Below, piece after piece: positions 1 to 8,180 of a DNA stretch of 18,177 nt. A program made the translations under genes and the position numbers. The notes below the pieces were generated by a model. That model was not told where the DNA came from. It ran no database searches and saw nothing but the letters and a program-made list of their open reading frames with translations. The first letter of the stretch is position 1. Each line of letters starts with the position of its first letter. Source of the DNA: Treponema sp. (lineage in GTDB: Bacteria > Spirochaetota > Spirochaetia > Treponematales > Breznakiellaceae); the NCBI GenBank assembly GCA_031274565.1, contig JAISPY010000245.1, positions 1 to 18,177 on the forward strand, written 5' to 3'.

Positions 1-102
1 CGATATTGATTTGGGGAACAAAGATATAGCATTTTGAATGAATGCCTTTAGTTTCCAATTAAGTGATAAAGGTTGCCCTGTTGCCCTGTAATTATCATAC
101 AC
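1..102 (-). CDS. 5' end of an unidentified gene, cut by the window edge
   Basis: The first 34 codons of a minus-strand gene that continues to the left of the window. It starts with GTG at 102-100, preceded by a good Shine-Dalgarno (AGGAGA, 113-108) five bases away, and a near-consensus sigma-70 promoter lies just upstream. The reading frame (VYDNYRATGQPLSLNWKLKA, then FIQNAISLFPKSIS) is open to the edge. The Lys/Leu-rich stretch ending in a Leu-Phe-Pro segment faintly recalls the N-termini of some class I SAM-dependent methyltransferases, but 34 residues are too few to assign a function. An overlapping ATG three bases downstream opens a frame that stops after about 16 codons, so the GTG is preferred. 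Confidence 0.6.
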   Translation of the reverse strand, partial: MYDNYRATGQPLSLNWKLKAFIQNAISLFPKSIS

Positions 103-131
103 AAAAATCTCCTTTTGTCAAGTACCCTTTC

Positions 132-160
132 ACTATATTTTATGTTTCATTTTTTGTCAA
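132..160 (-). promoter_or_regulatory. Sigma-70 promoter of the partial left-end gene
   Basis: On the minus strand TTGACA (160-155) and TATAGT (137-132) are separated by exactly 17 bases. The -35 box is a perfect match and the -10 box matches five of six. Transcription would begin near 125, about 22 bases before the GTG start at 102. Surrounding DNA is AT-rich. This is the best-matching promoter I found in the window. Confidence 0.7.
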
Positions 161-235
161 CCGTTTTTTAAAAAAATTTCAAGAAAAATGTCGCCTAACT
201 CCCTATATACGAAACTTCTTTCGTTTTATATCTTT

Positions 236-730
236 TCAATCCTCATCCGAGAGGTTATCCAGAGGACTTTGGATACGCAGCACAGATCGGCGGTAACATG
301 GGTATAACGCTCGGTAGTCCTGATAGAAACATGGCTCAAAAGCTCCTGGATATACCTTACATTAGTACCCCCTTCCAAAAGATGCGTTGCAAAGGAGTGG
401 CGCAGGCTGTGAATCGAGGCGTTTTTGGAAATTCCAGCCTTTTGCATGGCCTTATCAAAGACCCTTTGAGCGGATCGTATTGAAAGATGCTGCGATGCCG
501 GCTGGCCGGGGAACAGCCACCCTTCTATCGAATAGAGCAGGTAATACTACTGAGCGGCCCGGTCCGAAAGCAAGGTAAACCGGTCCTTACGACCCTTCCC
601 GGAGCGAATCAAGATGGTTTTTCGGCTAAGGTCAATATCCTCCTTCTTGAAGGCCGTAACTTCACTTACCCGCAGCCCTGAAGAATATGCCAACATCAAG
701 AGAAGCCGGTGTTTATTGCTGCGCGGGTCC
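236..730 (-). pseudogene. Decayed tyrosine recombinase/integrase (C-terminal catalytic domain only)
   Basis: The minus strand encodes most of a XerC/D-like tyrosine recombinase catalytic domain. It reads through NKHRLLLMLAYSSGLRVSE (catalytic Arg), a GKGRKDR hairpin (catalytic Lys), HSLRHSFATHLLEGG (His-x-x-Arg), LLSHVS (second His) and TTERYTHV (nucleophilic Tyr). It is broken in three ways. The N-terminal core-binding domain is missing. A TAG stop at 549-547 lies after DRAAQ, with homology resuming at once as YYLLYSIEGWLFPG. A frameshift lies near 282-287: beyond it the current frame reads CCVSKVLW and ends at 226, whereas the neighbouring frame gives the family-like tail RIQSPLDNLSDED and stops at 236. 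The recognisable part begins at the carA stop codon. It has no integron-integrase insert that I can see. It is probably a remnant of a mobile element. Confidence 0.85.
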
Positions 731-1849
731 TTAGGAAAGTGCAGCTATAAACCGGTCAATCAGGAACTCCGTGTCCCGGGGACCAGGGCATCCTTCAGGG
801 TGGAACTGTACCGCGGAAAAGGGACCTTCGGTAGATCGGATGCCCTCGATGGTGCCGTCATTGGCGTTGATGAACCAGGGTTCCCAGGTTTTGGGAAGGG
901 TATCCCCCCGTACCGCATACCCGTGGTTTTGGCTGGTGATGTAACAGCGCTTGGTCCCCACTTCAATGCAGGGCTGGTTCTGTCCTCGGTGACCATAGGG
1001 CAGCTTGTAGGTGTCCGCGCCCGCAGCCAGGGCCATGATCTGGTTGCCCAGGCAGATCCCGAAGATGGGCTTTCCCCGGTCAAAGGCATGGCGGAGCGCG
1101 GCGATGGTCTTGCCGCAGGCCTTGGGGTCTCCGGGGCCATTGGAAAGGAACAGGCCGTCATAGGCAAAACCGCAGAGATCATGATCCCAGGGAAGATCGA
1201 TCACTTCCACGTTCCGGGCAAGCAGGCAGCGGAGGATGTTTGCCTTGGCCCCGCAGTCAATGAGGGCTATCCGGGGGAGCTTTGCGTCGCCGCTACCCCG
1301 GGGTCTAAAGGTTTTAAGTGCCTTGGGGGACACATCCGCCACTGGGTGGAGGAGCAGTCCTGAATCCAGGGTAAGATCCCGGCTCCCCGCTACCAGGATC
1401 TTGCCCTGCATGACCCCCTGTTCCCGCAAACGGCAGGTGAGGGAACGGGTATCAATGCCGTAGATACCGGGAACCTGGTGCTGCTCAAGCCAGGCGGAAA
1501 GGGAACGACCTGATGCGAAATGGCTCGGCTCCTCGCATACCTCCGCGACCACAAAACCCGCAACCTGAATCCGGTCGGACTCAAAGTGCAGGGGAATGTC
1601 CTGCTCATCCCGATAGGGCTCACCGTTAGGCTGGACCGGAACCCCGTAATTTCCCATCAGGGGATAGGTGGAGACGAGAATCTGTCCCCGGAAACTGGGA
1701 TCGGTCAAAGACTGGGGGTAGCCGGTCATGCCCGTGGTAAAGACCACCTCTCCTGCCTGGGATCGGGGATATCCAAAGGACCAGCCTGCATATTCAGAAC
1801 CGTCTTCCAATACCAGTGTTGCTTGGCGAAGCGGCGCGCCTCTTTTCAT
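731..1849 (-). CDS. carA: Carbamoyl-phosphate synthase, small (glutaminase) subunit
   Basis: A 372-residue CarA, the usual length. It hydrolyses glutamine and passes ammonia to CarB for carbamoyl phosphate, the precursor of pyrimidines and arginine. The N-terminal domain (about 1-150) carries PLMGNYGV and GIDTRSLT. The class I amidotransferase domain (about 190-372) carries FLSNGPGDP, the nucleophile Cys266 in GICLGNQ, and His350/Glu352 in VQFHPEG. Two histidines that are conserved in E. coli CarA are replaced (Asn269 in LGNQ, Gln292 in QNQP), but the catalytic triad is intact. The ATG at 1849 has a GGGGAG Shine-Dalgarno about six bases upstream. carB is not in the window. The gene is divergent from the hemerythrin pair, and its 3' end abuts the recombinase remnant. 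Confidence 0.95.
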   Translation of the reverse strand: MKRGAPLRQATLVLEDGSEYAGWSFGYPRSQAGEVVFTTGMTGYPQSLTDPSFRGQILVSTYPLMGNYGVPVQPNGEPYRDEQDIPLHFESDRIQVAGFVVAEVCEEPSHFASGRSLSAWLEQHQVPGIYGIDTRSLTCRLREQGVMQGKILVAGSRDLTLDSGLLLHPVADVSPKALKTFRPRGSGDAKLPRIALIDCGAKANILRCLLARNVEVIDLPWDHDLCGFAYDGLFLSNGPGDPKACGKTIAALRHAFDRGKPIFGICLGNQIMALAAGADTYKLPYGHRGQNQPCIEVGTKRCYITSQNHGYAVRGDTLPKTWEPWFINANDGTIEGIRSTEGPFSAVQFHPEGCPGPRDTEFLIDRFIAALS

Positions 1850-1985
1850 GGTTGCTCTCCCCTTGACGATATAGACATAACCAATGCTTTTATAGTAGAC
1901 TAAACCGAATACAAAGACAAGTAGAACGATTATGGTTATTCAATGCTTTCGGCTGCATGAAGGAAATTTTCATAAAGGAGATTTT
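1850..1985. promoter_or_regulatory. Divergent intergenic region between carA and the first hemerythrin
   Basis: These 136 bases must hold promoters for both directions. On the plus strand TTGACG (1863-1868) and TATAGT (1891-1896) are present, but 22 bases apart, which is too long for an ordinary sigma-70 promoter. On the minus strand the overlapping TATAAA could be a -10 box for carA, without a clear -35. No operator or terminator hairpin was recognised. Confidence 0.3.
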
Positions 1986-2438
1986 ATGGAAGAAAATACG
2001 TTCGTTGAATGGAAAGATTCCTATTCGGTAGGCATACCAAAAATTGATGCGCAGCATCAAGAACTGGTGCAACTCACCGCTCGGCTCTATGACGCCTGTC
2101 TTAGCGGAACTGAGACGGCACGGTTTTATTTCAAGCAGGCCATGCATGATATAGTGCAGTATGTAAACTTTCACTTCTCAGCGGAAGAAAAGCTCATGGA
2201 ACGGATTGGGTTTCCGGGATTACCGGAACATAAAAGGCAGCATGAGGCGTTTGTGAAGAAAGTGCTTGAAGATGTTAAAAAATTCGAGAGCGGTAAGGCA
2301 ATCGTACCTAACATCTTTGCCCGGTTTCTACGGGATTGGATATTAACCCATATCGCCGAGGTCGATAAAGAATATGGGGAATATGTCAAATTCTTTAAGA
2401 AGGAATCCGAAGTGGAGGATATGGTTATCCCCTCATGA
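1986..2438 (+). CDS. Bacteriohemerythrin (first of a tandem pair)
   Basis: A 150-residue single-domain hemerythrin, a four-helix protein that binds O2 at a non-heme di-iron centre. All seven expected ligands are visible: His24 (DAQH), His63 and Glu67 (HFSAE), His82 and His86 (EHKRQH), His122 and Asp127 (THIAEVD). There is no signal peptide, membrane segment or methyl-accepting domain, so it is a soluble cytoplasmic protein rather than a sensor. The start at 1986 is chosen because AAAGGAG lies four bases upstream and homology begins there. An in-frame ATG at 1932 would add an unlikely leader. In anaerobic or microaerophilic bacteria such proteins are thought to buffer, deliver or sense oxygen; which applies here is unknown. 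Confidence 0.93.
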   Translation: MEENTFVEWKDSYSVGIPKIDAQHQELVQLTARLYDACLSGTETARFYFKQAMHDIVQYVNFHFSAEEKLMERIGFPGLPEHKRQHEAFVKKVLEDVKKFESGKAIVPNIFARFLRDWILTHIAEVDKEYGEYVKFFKKESEVEDMVIPS

Positions 2439-2522
2439 TCCGCACCGGCCAGGGCTTGCTAAAGTCCTGCGGCTTTCATAGGATACAATCACTTATTTCA
2501 TGCGTTATTAAGGAGCGCTCGT

Positions 2523-2966
2523 ATGGGAACAGATGTTTTTGTGGTATGGGAAGACCGGTATTCCGTGGGAATGCCCTCTCTGGACGATCAGCATAAGGAA
2601 CTATTCGCGTTGACGAATAAGCTCTACGAAGCCTGCAGAGGAGGCGAAGAAGTTGCCCGGGAACATTTCAAGGAAGTCATCCGCGGCACGGTTGAGTATG
2701 TACAGTTCCATTTTACCTCGGAAGAGCGGCTCATGGAACGAATCAACTTTCCCGGCCTGGCGGAACATAAACAGGAGCACCTGGCTTTTGTAAAACAAGT
2801 GCTTGAGGAGGTGAAGAACTTCGAGAGCGGTAAGAGCTTTGTGCCCAATACATTTGTCCGCTTCCTGCGGGACTGGGTATTAACCCATATTGCCATGACC
2901 GATATAAAGTATGCCGACTACATCAAGACCCTTAAAAGACAAGGAACCTTGCAACATTTTTTATAA
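2523..2966 (+). CDS. Bacteriohemerythrin (second of a tandem pair)
   Basis: A 147-residue paralogue of the preceding gene, with all seven di-iron ligands at identical positions (His24, His63, Glu67, His82, His86, His122, Asp127). By hand alignment the two share about 59 percent identity over the first 140 residues and differ mainly at the C-terminus. AAGGAG lies eight bases before the ATG. The 84-base gap to its twin has no terminator, so the two are probably co-transcribed. The pair looks like an old tandem duplication whose products both remain capable of binding iron. Like its twin it has no export signal. Confidence 0.93.
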   Translation: MGTDVFVVWEDRYSVGMPSLDDQHKELFALTNKLYEACRGGEEVAREHFKEVIRGTVEYVQFHFTSEERLMERINFPGLAEHKQEHLAFVKQVLEEVKNFESGKSFVPNTFVRFLRDWVLTHIAMTDIKYADYIKTLKRQGTLQHFL

Positions 2967-3020
2967 GCTCGGTATATAACCGCAGTCTAACGAAGGTTGC
3001 AGAAGGAGCATCCAGCTTAT

Positions 3021-5036
<2,016 letters not shown>

Positions 5037-5134
5037 ACCGGCGGTGTTCTATCTTCATCGGTGTACCGGGCTTGAGATCCCTGGGGGCCCTCATGTTTTC
5101 TCGGGGTTTATCCTGAAAAACGCTTCACCAGACC

Positions 5135-5166
5135 TTGACCTATTCCGTAAATATGGGTATTATAAT
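5135..5166 (+). promoter_or_regulatory. Promoter of the tRNA-Thr/tRNA-Tyr unit
   Basis: TTGACC at 5135-5140 is followed after 17 bases by TATTAT (5158-5163), which overlaps a perfect TATAAT (5161-5166, 20-base spacing). The expected start, near 5170, is about ten bases ahead of the mature tRNA-Thr. The 98 bases between the uvrB stop and this site show no clear gene or terminator. Confidence 0.65.
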
Positions 5167-5178
5167 GGATAGTACCAT

Positions 5179-5252
5179 GCCATCTTAGCTCAGTTGGGTA
5201 GAGCGCCTGACTTGTAATCATGAGGTCCCCGGTTCAACTCCGGGAGATGGCT
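5179..5252 (+). tRNA. tRNA-Thr (anticodon UGU)
   Basis: A complete 74-base cloverleaf: acceptor GCCATCT/AGATGGC with discriminator T, D stem GCTC/GAGC, anticodon loop CTTGTAA (anticodon TGT at 5213-5215), and T arm CCCGG-TTCAACT-CCGGG. CCA is not encoded. The anticodon stem CCTGA/TCATG has a C-U mismatch at its second pair (5207 against 5221), while all other stems pair. It is transcribed with tRNA-Tyr 47 bases downstream. Confidence 0.95.
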
Positions 5253-5299
5253 TTCCCGATAGCCGGGAGGGCCGTGGTTCGCGCTAAGGGGTACGATGC

Positions 5300-5381
5300 G
5301 GGGAGATTCCCGAGCGGTCAAAGGGGGCAGACTGTAAATCTGTTGGCTCCGCCTTCGAAGGTTCAAATCCTTCTCTCCCCA
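5300..5381 (+). tRNA. tRNA-Tyr (anticodon GUA)
   Basis: An 82-base class II tRNA with the long variable arm typical of bacterial tRNA-Tyr. The acceptor is GGGGAGA/TCTCCCC with discriminator A. The anticodon stem-loop is GCAGA-CTGTAAA-TCTGT (anticodon GTA at 5334-5336), and the T loop is TTCAAAT. CCA is not encoded. An intrinsic terminator begins four bases after the discriminator. Confidence 0.96.
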
Positions 5382-5384
5382 TGA

Positions 5385-5420
5385 GGGGTTGTCCTAGCGG
5401 AAGGGACAACCCCTTTTTTT
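5385..5420 (+). terminator. Rho-independent terminator of the tRNA unit
   Basis: GGGGTTGTCC (5385-5394) pairs perfectly over ten bases with GGACAACCCC (5404-5413) across a nine-base loop. It is followed immediately by seven T residues (5414-5420). It separates the tRNA unit from the protein genes downstream. Confidence 0.93.
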
Positions 5421-5459
5421 GAAGGAGCGAAGCAGGAGGCTGGGAGAGAGGAGCGTGGT

Positions 5460-5915
5460 ATGGTGGTAGGTGGAGCGGAACCCTTTTATCGTAACGGCCT
5501 GCGGTTTTCCTGTACCCGCTGTTCGGTCTGCTGCCGGCACGAGAGCGGTTACGTGTTTCTTTCTCAAAAAGATATCCGAATTCTAGTCGCGGCCTTACAA
5601 ATGGGGTATAATGATGTTATAGAAACCTATTGCCGCTGGGTCCCGGTGAAGTATCGGGAGGACCGGTTATCTTTACAAGAAACCGCCGGGTATGATTGTA
5701 TTTTCTGGAAGGACGGGTGTTCGGTGTATGCCGGGCGTCCATTGCAATGTAGGGCTTTTCCGTTTTGGCCATCCCTCCTGGTTTCGCCTGAGACATGGAG
5801 CCAGGGGGCGCTTTCTTGCCCAGGTATGGGGACCGGTGTCTTGCATACCAGGGATGCCATAGAACGGTGGGTAAGCCGGCAGAGGGTCGAACCGCTCATA
5901 GTAAGAAGAAGCTGA
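5460..5915 (+). CDS. Cysteine-cluster protein, YkgJ/Fe-S type
   Basis: A 151-residue protein with the CxxCxxCC signature of the YkgJ family (putative zinc- or iron-binding; UPF0153-like). The cluster is Cys18, Cys21, Cys24, Cys25 (CTRCSVCC), with further family-typical cysteines at Cys80 (DCIFW), Cys87 (GCSVY), Cys97 (LQCRAFPFWP) and Cys120 (SCPG). Eight such cysteines are compatible with a bound metal cluster; the biochemical role of the family is not well established. The start at 5460 follows GAGAGGAG at suitable spacing. It ends 17 bases before the metallo-hydrolase gene, so the two are probably co-transcribed. Confidence 0.85.
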   Translation: MVVGGAEPFYRNGLRFSCTRCSVCCRHESGYVFLSQKDIRILVAALQMGYNDVIETYCRWVPVKYREDRLSLQETAGYDCIFWKDGCSVYAGRPLQCRAFPFWPSLLVSPETWSQGALSCPGMGTGVLHTRDAIERWVSRQRVEPLIVRRS

Positions 5916-5932
5916 ACCACAAGGGGGTATAG

Positions 5933-6874
5933 ATGCATATCCGTTTTTGGGGCGTCCGGGGTTCTTTGCCCGCGCCATTGGGAGCATCCCACATACAAAG
6001 TAAGATTGCCGCGATCCTGGACCAGGTAACCGTAGCGGATATTGCTAGTTCCGCTGCCAGGGAACGGTTCCTGACAGAGCTGCCCCCCTGGTTGGGTGGG
6101 ACGGTGGGCGGAAACACCTCTTGTATTTCGGTTGCCCTGGATGAGCCCCAGCATATCATTGTTTTTGACGCAGGTTCAGGGATTCGGGAACTGGGTGTTG
6201 CCCTAGCCCGGCAAGAGCCGAAGATCATCCATTACCATCTCTTTTTTTCCCATTTTCATTGGGACCATATCATGGGACTGCCCTTTTTTAATCCTGCCTA
6301 TGATCCCTCGGTACAGGTTGATTTCTATTCCCCCAAGGAAGATCTCGTGCATATCCTGGGGCAACAGATGCGCTCTCCCTATTTCCCGGTAACCATGGAC
6401 GCCATGGGTTCCCAGAAAACCTTCCACTGTTTATCCCAGCCGATTACCCTGGATGGGGTAACTATTTCCTATAAGAAGCTGAACCATCCGGGAGATTCTT
6501 ATGCCTATCTGATTGATGACGGCAAACACCGGTTCGTCTATGCTACGGATGTGGCCTTATCCGCCGAGGATTTTAAAGATACCGAAGAGAACACCGGGAT
6601 TTTCAAAGAGGCTGATGTGGCGGTGGTTGATTCCCAATACACGTTAAAAGAAGCCATGGAAAAGTATGATTGGGGACACAGCGCGTTCAGTATGGCCGTA
6701 GATTTTGCCGCCCATTGGAAGATCAAGCATCTGGTTCTATTCCACCACGAACCGACCTATGATGATCGGAAACTCTATACGATACTGCAATCCGCCCACT
6801 GGTATATCGAACGGATGGATTTCAAGGGCATAAAAGTAAGCCTCGCTACTGAAGGCTTAGAAATAACCCTATAA
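5933..6874 (+). CDS. Metallo-beta-lactamase-fold hydrolase
   Basis: A 313-residue cytoplasmic MBL-fold enzyme. It opens with MHIRFWGVRGS, a start common to the phosphodiesterase-like branch (PhnP, RNase Z and cyclic-phosphate phosphodiesterase relatives). The metal-binding HxHxDH motif is His107, His109, Asp111, His112 (FSHFHWDHIMG). Further ligand-like residues lie in LNHPGDSYAYL, in the Asp of VYATDVALS, and in the late His of LFHHEPTYDD. There is a GGNTSC segment before the motif. The motif set supports a di-metal hydrolase, but the substrate cannot be read from the sequence. AAGGGGG stands five bases before the ATG. It forms a likely operon with the cysteine-cluster gene upstream. Confidence 0.88.
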   Translation: MHIRFWGVRGSLPAPLGASHIQSKIAAILDQVTVADIASSAARERFLTELPPWLGGTVGGNTSCISVALDEPQHIIVFDAGSGIRELGVALARQEPKIIHYHLFFSHFHWDHIMGLPFFNPAYDPSVQVDFYSPKEDLVHILGQQMRSPYFPVTMDAMGSQKTFHCLSQPITLDGVTISYKKLNHPGDSYAYLIDDGKHRFVYATDVALSAEDFKDTEENTGIFKEADVAVVDSQYTLKEAMEKYDWGHSAFSMAVDFAAHWKIKHLVLFHHEPTYDDRKLYTILQSAHWYIERMDFKGIKVSLATEGLEITL

Positions 6875-6905
6875 ACGGCGCGGGGGAAGGGGGAAGCCTA
6901 TCACT

Positions 6906-7040
6906 ATGGAATATGGACTTGCAGGAGGGGCGGCCCTCACCGGTTCTTGGGGCCAGGCCCTATTCGAGCGGTCTTTAGCGAAACCGGCGGCACTACAAAA
7001 GGAGGAAGGGATCGGGGATGCCCCCGGTGCGCAATCCTAA
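6906..7040 (+). CDS. Possible 44-residue small protein or leader ORF before mltG
   Basis: A short frame (MEYGLAGGAALTGSWGQALF, then ERSLAKPAALQKEEG and GIGDAPGAQS-like residues to a TAA at 7038-7040). Its stop lies two bases before the preferred mltG ATG at 7043. A purine-rich AAGGGGG (6887-6893) precedes its ATG by about 12 bases, and an AAAGGAGG lies inside it near 6997-7004. mltG has no Shine-Dalgarno close to its own start, so translation of this frame could deliver ribosomes to mltG by coupling. No family is recognised and no membrane segment is seen. It could equally be a chance ORF. Confidence 0.3.
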   Translation: MEYGLAGGAALTGSWGQALFERSLAKPAALQKEEGIGDAPGAQS

Positions 7041-7042
7041 GC

Positions 7043-8146
7043 ATGGCTGGTATAATCCGGGTACTTAAAATAGCGGGTATCCTCATCTGCTGCCTCCTGG
7101 GAATGGGGGTCCTATGTGCGGGGGTGGCGGTGGGAGGGTTTATGTATTATAACGCTCCCCCGGAGGAAGCGCCGGAAACGGCCAGTGTCTTCTTTGAAGT
7201 CCGCAGCGGTGAGAGCGCGTTGTCGGTGGGAAGGCGGCTTAAGGACGAGGGGATCATCCGGAGCCGCTATTTTTGGTATATCCTTTCCCGGCTTGATAAG
7301 GGGTACCTAAAAGCCGGGACCTATCGGCTGGAGCTTCCCGCAAGCCAAATGGCCATCCGTTCCATCCTCGTAACCGGTCAGCAGTTCCTCATACGAGTAA
7401 CCATCCCTGAAGGGGCAACCCTTAAAAAGACCGCCCGGCTCCTGGAAGATGCGGAAATCTGTAGGGCCGAAGGGTTTCTCGCGGCTACAGAAGACGCGGC
7501 AATTCGGGACGCCTACCAGATACCCGGCCCAACCATGGAAGGGTTTCTCTATCCAGATACCTATTTTTTCCCCCGAGACTATCCCGCGGATCTGGTGGTC
7601 AAAGCCATGGCAGATACCTTCTATAAACGGCTTGCGGAACTACCCGGCATGACCGGTACCACCTGCCTCAACGGTAAAACCTTGACCCCTGCAGAACTGT
7701 ACGAGAAAGTTATCATCGCCTCCATTGTGGAACGGGAATACCGAGTCGATGAAGAGGCGCCCCTCATGGCAGGGGTGTTTTATAACCGGCTGGAGATCGG
7801 CATGGCTCTCCAATCCTGCGCTACGGTGGAATACGTGATCACCGAAATCCAGGGACGGCCCCATCCAGAAGTGCTCTATACCAGGGATACGGAGATTCAG
7901 CACCCCTATAACACCTATACCCGGTCTGGTCTTCCCCCAGGCCCTATCTCCGCTCCCGGAGCCGTGGCCCTCCATGCGGCGCTTAATCCTGTCCAGCGGG
8001 AGTATCTCTATTTTCGCCTGGTAGACGACGCAGTAGGGCGGCACTACTTTTCCCGGACCCTGGATGATCATATCCGGGCAGGGGCGCTCTATGTTAAAAA
8101 GAGTTCGATCAAAGAAGATGCCTTCAAAGGAGATGCTTCCTCGTGA
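7043..8146 (+). CDS. mltG: Endolytic murein transglycosylase MltG (YceG-like)
   Basis: A 367-residue membrane-anchored lytic transglycosylase that cleaves nascent glycan strands and is thought to set their length. A single N-terminal transmembrane helix (about 5-32) is followed by a LysM-like subdomain (FFEVRSGESALSVGRRL). The YceG catalytic domain holds the proposed catalytic Glu230 in ASIVERE, plus conserved segments EGFLYPDTYFF, GVFYNRL, YNTYTRSGLPPGPI and RHYFSRT. The frame extends upstream to a TTG at 6947, but that leader is not family-like. ATG 7043 places the helix at the N-terminus as expected, though it lacks a nearby Shine-Dalgarno. dnaG starts 34 bases after the stop, which suggests one operon with dnaG and rpoD. 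Confidence 0.93.
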   Translation: MAGIIRVLKIAGILICCLLGMGVLCAGVAVGGFMYYNAPPEEAPETASVFFEVRSGESALSVGRRLKDEGIIRSRYFWYILSRLDKGYLKAGTYRLELPASQMAIRSILVTGQQFLIRVTIPEGATLKKTARLLEDAEICRAEGFLAATEDAAIRDAYQIPGPTMEGFLYPDTYFFPRDYPADLVVKAMADTFYKRLAELPGMTGTTCLNGKTLTPAELYEKVIIASIVEREYRVDEEAPLMAGVFYNRLEIGMALQSCATVEYVITEIQGRPHPEVLYTRDTEIQHPYNTYTRSGLPPGPISAPGAVALHAALNPVQREYLYFRLVDDAVGRHYFSRTLDDHIRAGALYVKKSSIKEDAFKGDASS

Positions 8147-8180
8147 CGGATAATCGCGTCTTCCAGGAAGCCTATCGGGG

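Noticed and set aside
72..90. Tandem TTGCCCTG repeat as a CRISPR or iteron
   Set aside because: Only two adjacent eight-base copies exist, without spacers, inside the start of a likely coding sequence.
209..227. Small perfect hairpin ACGAAA-CTTC-TTTCGT followed by TTTT
   Set aside because: A six-pair AT-rich stem with a short T-run is too weak to call a terminator, and it points along the plus strand, where no gene ends.
236..730. Integron integrase
   Set aside because: The fragment lacks the extra segment that marks IntI proteins, and no attC-like cassette array is visible; it fits a XerC/D-like recombinase better.
614..1363. A 249-codon plus-strand open frame opposite carA
   Set aside because: It is antisense to a well-supported carA gene, has no recognisable domain, and owes its length to the high-GC codon pattern of carA.
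1863..1896. TTGACG and TATAGT before the first hemerythrin as a promoter
   Set aside because: The spacing is 22 bases, outside the usual 16-18 for sigma-70, so it is only mentioned within the divergent region.
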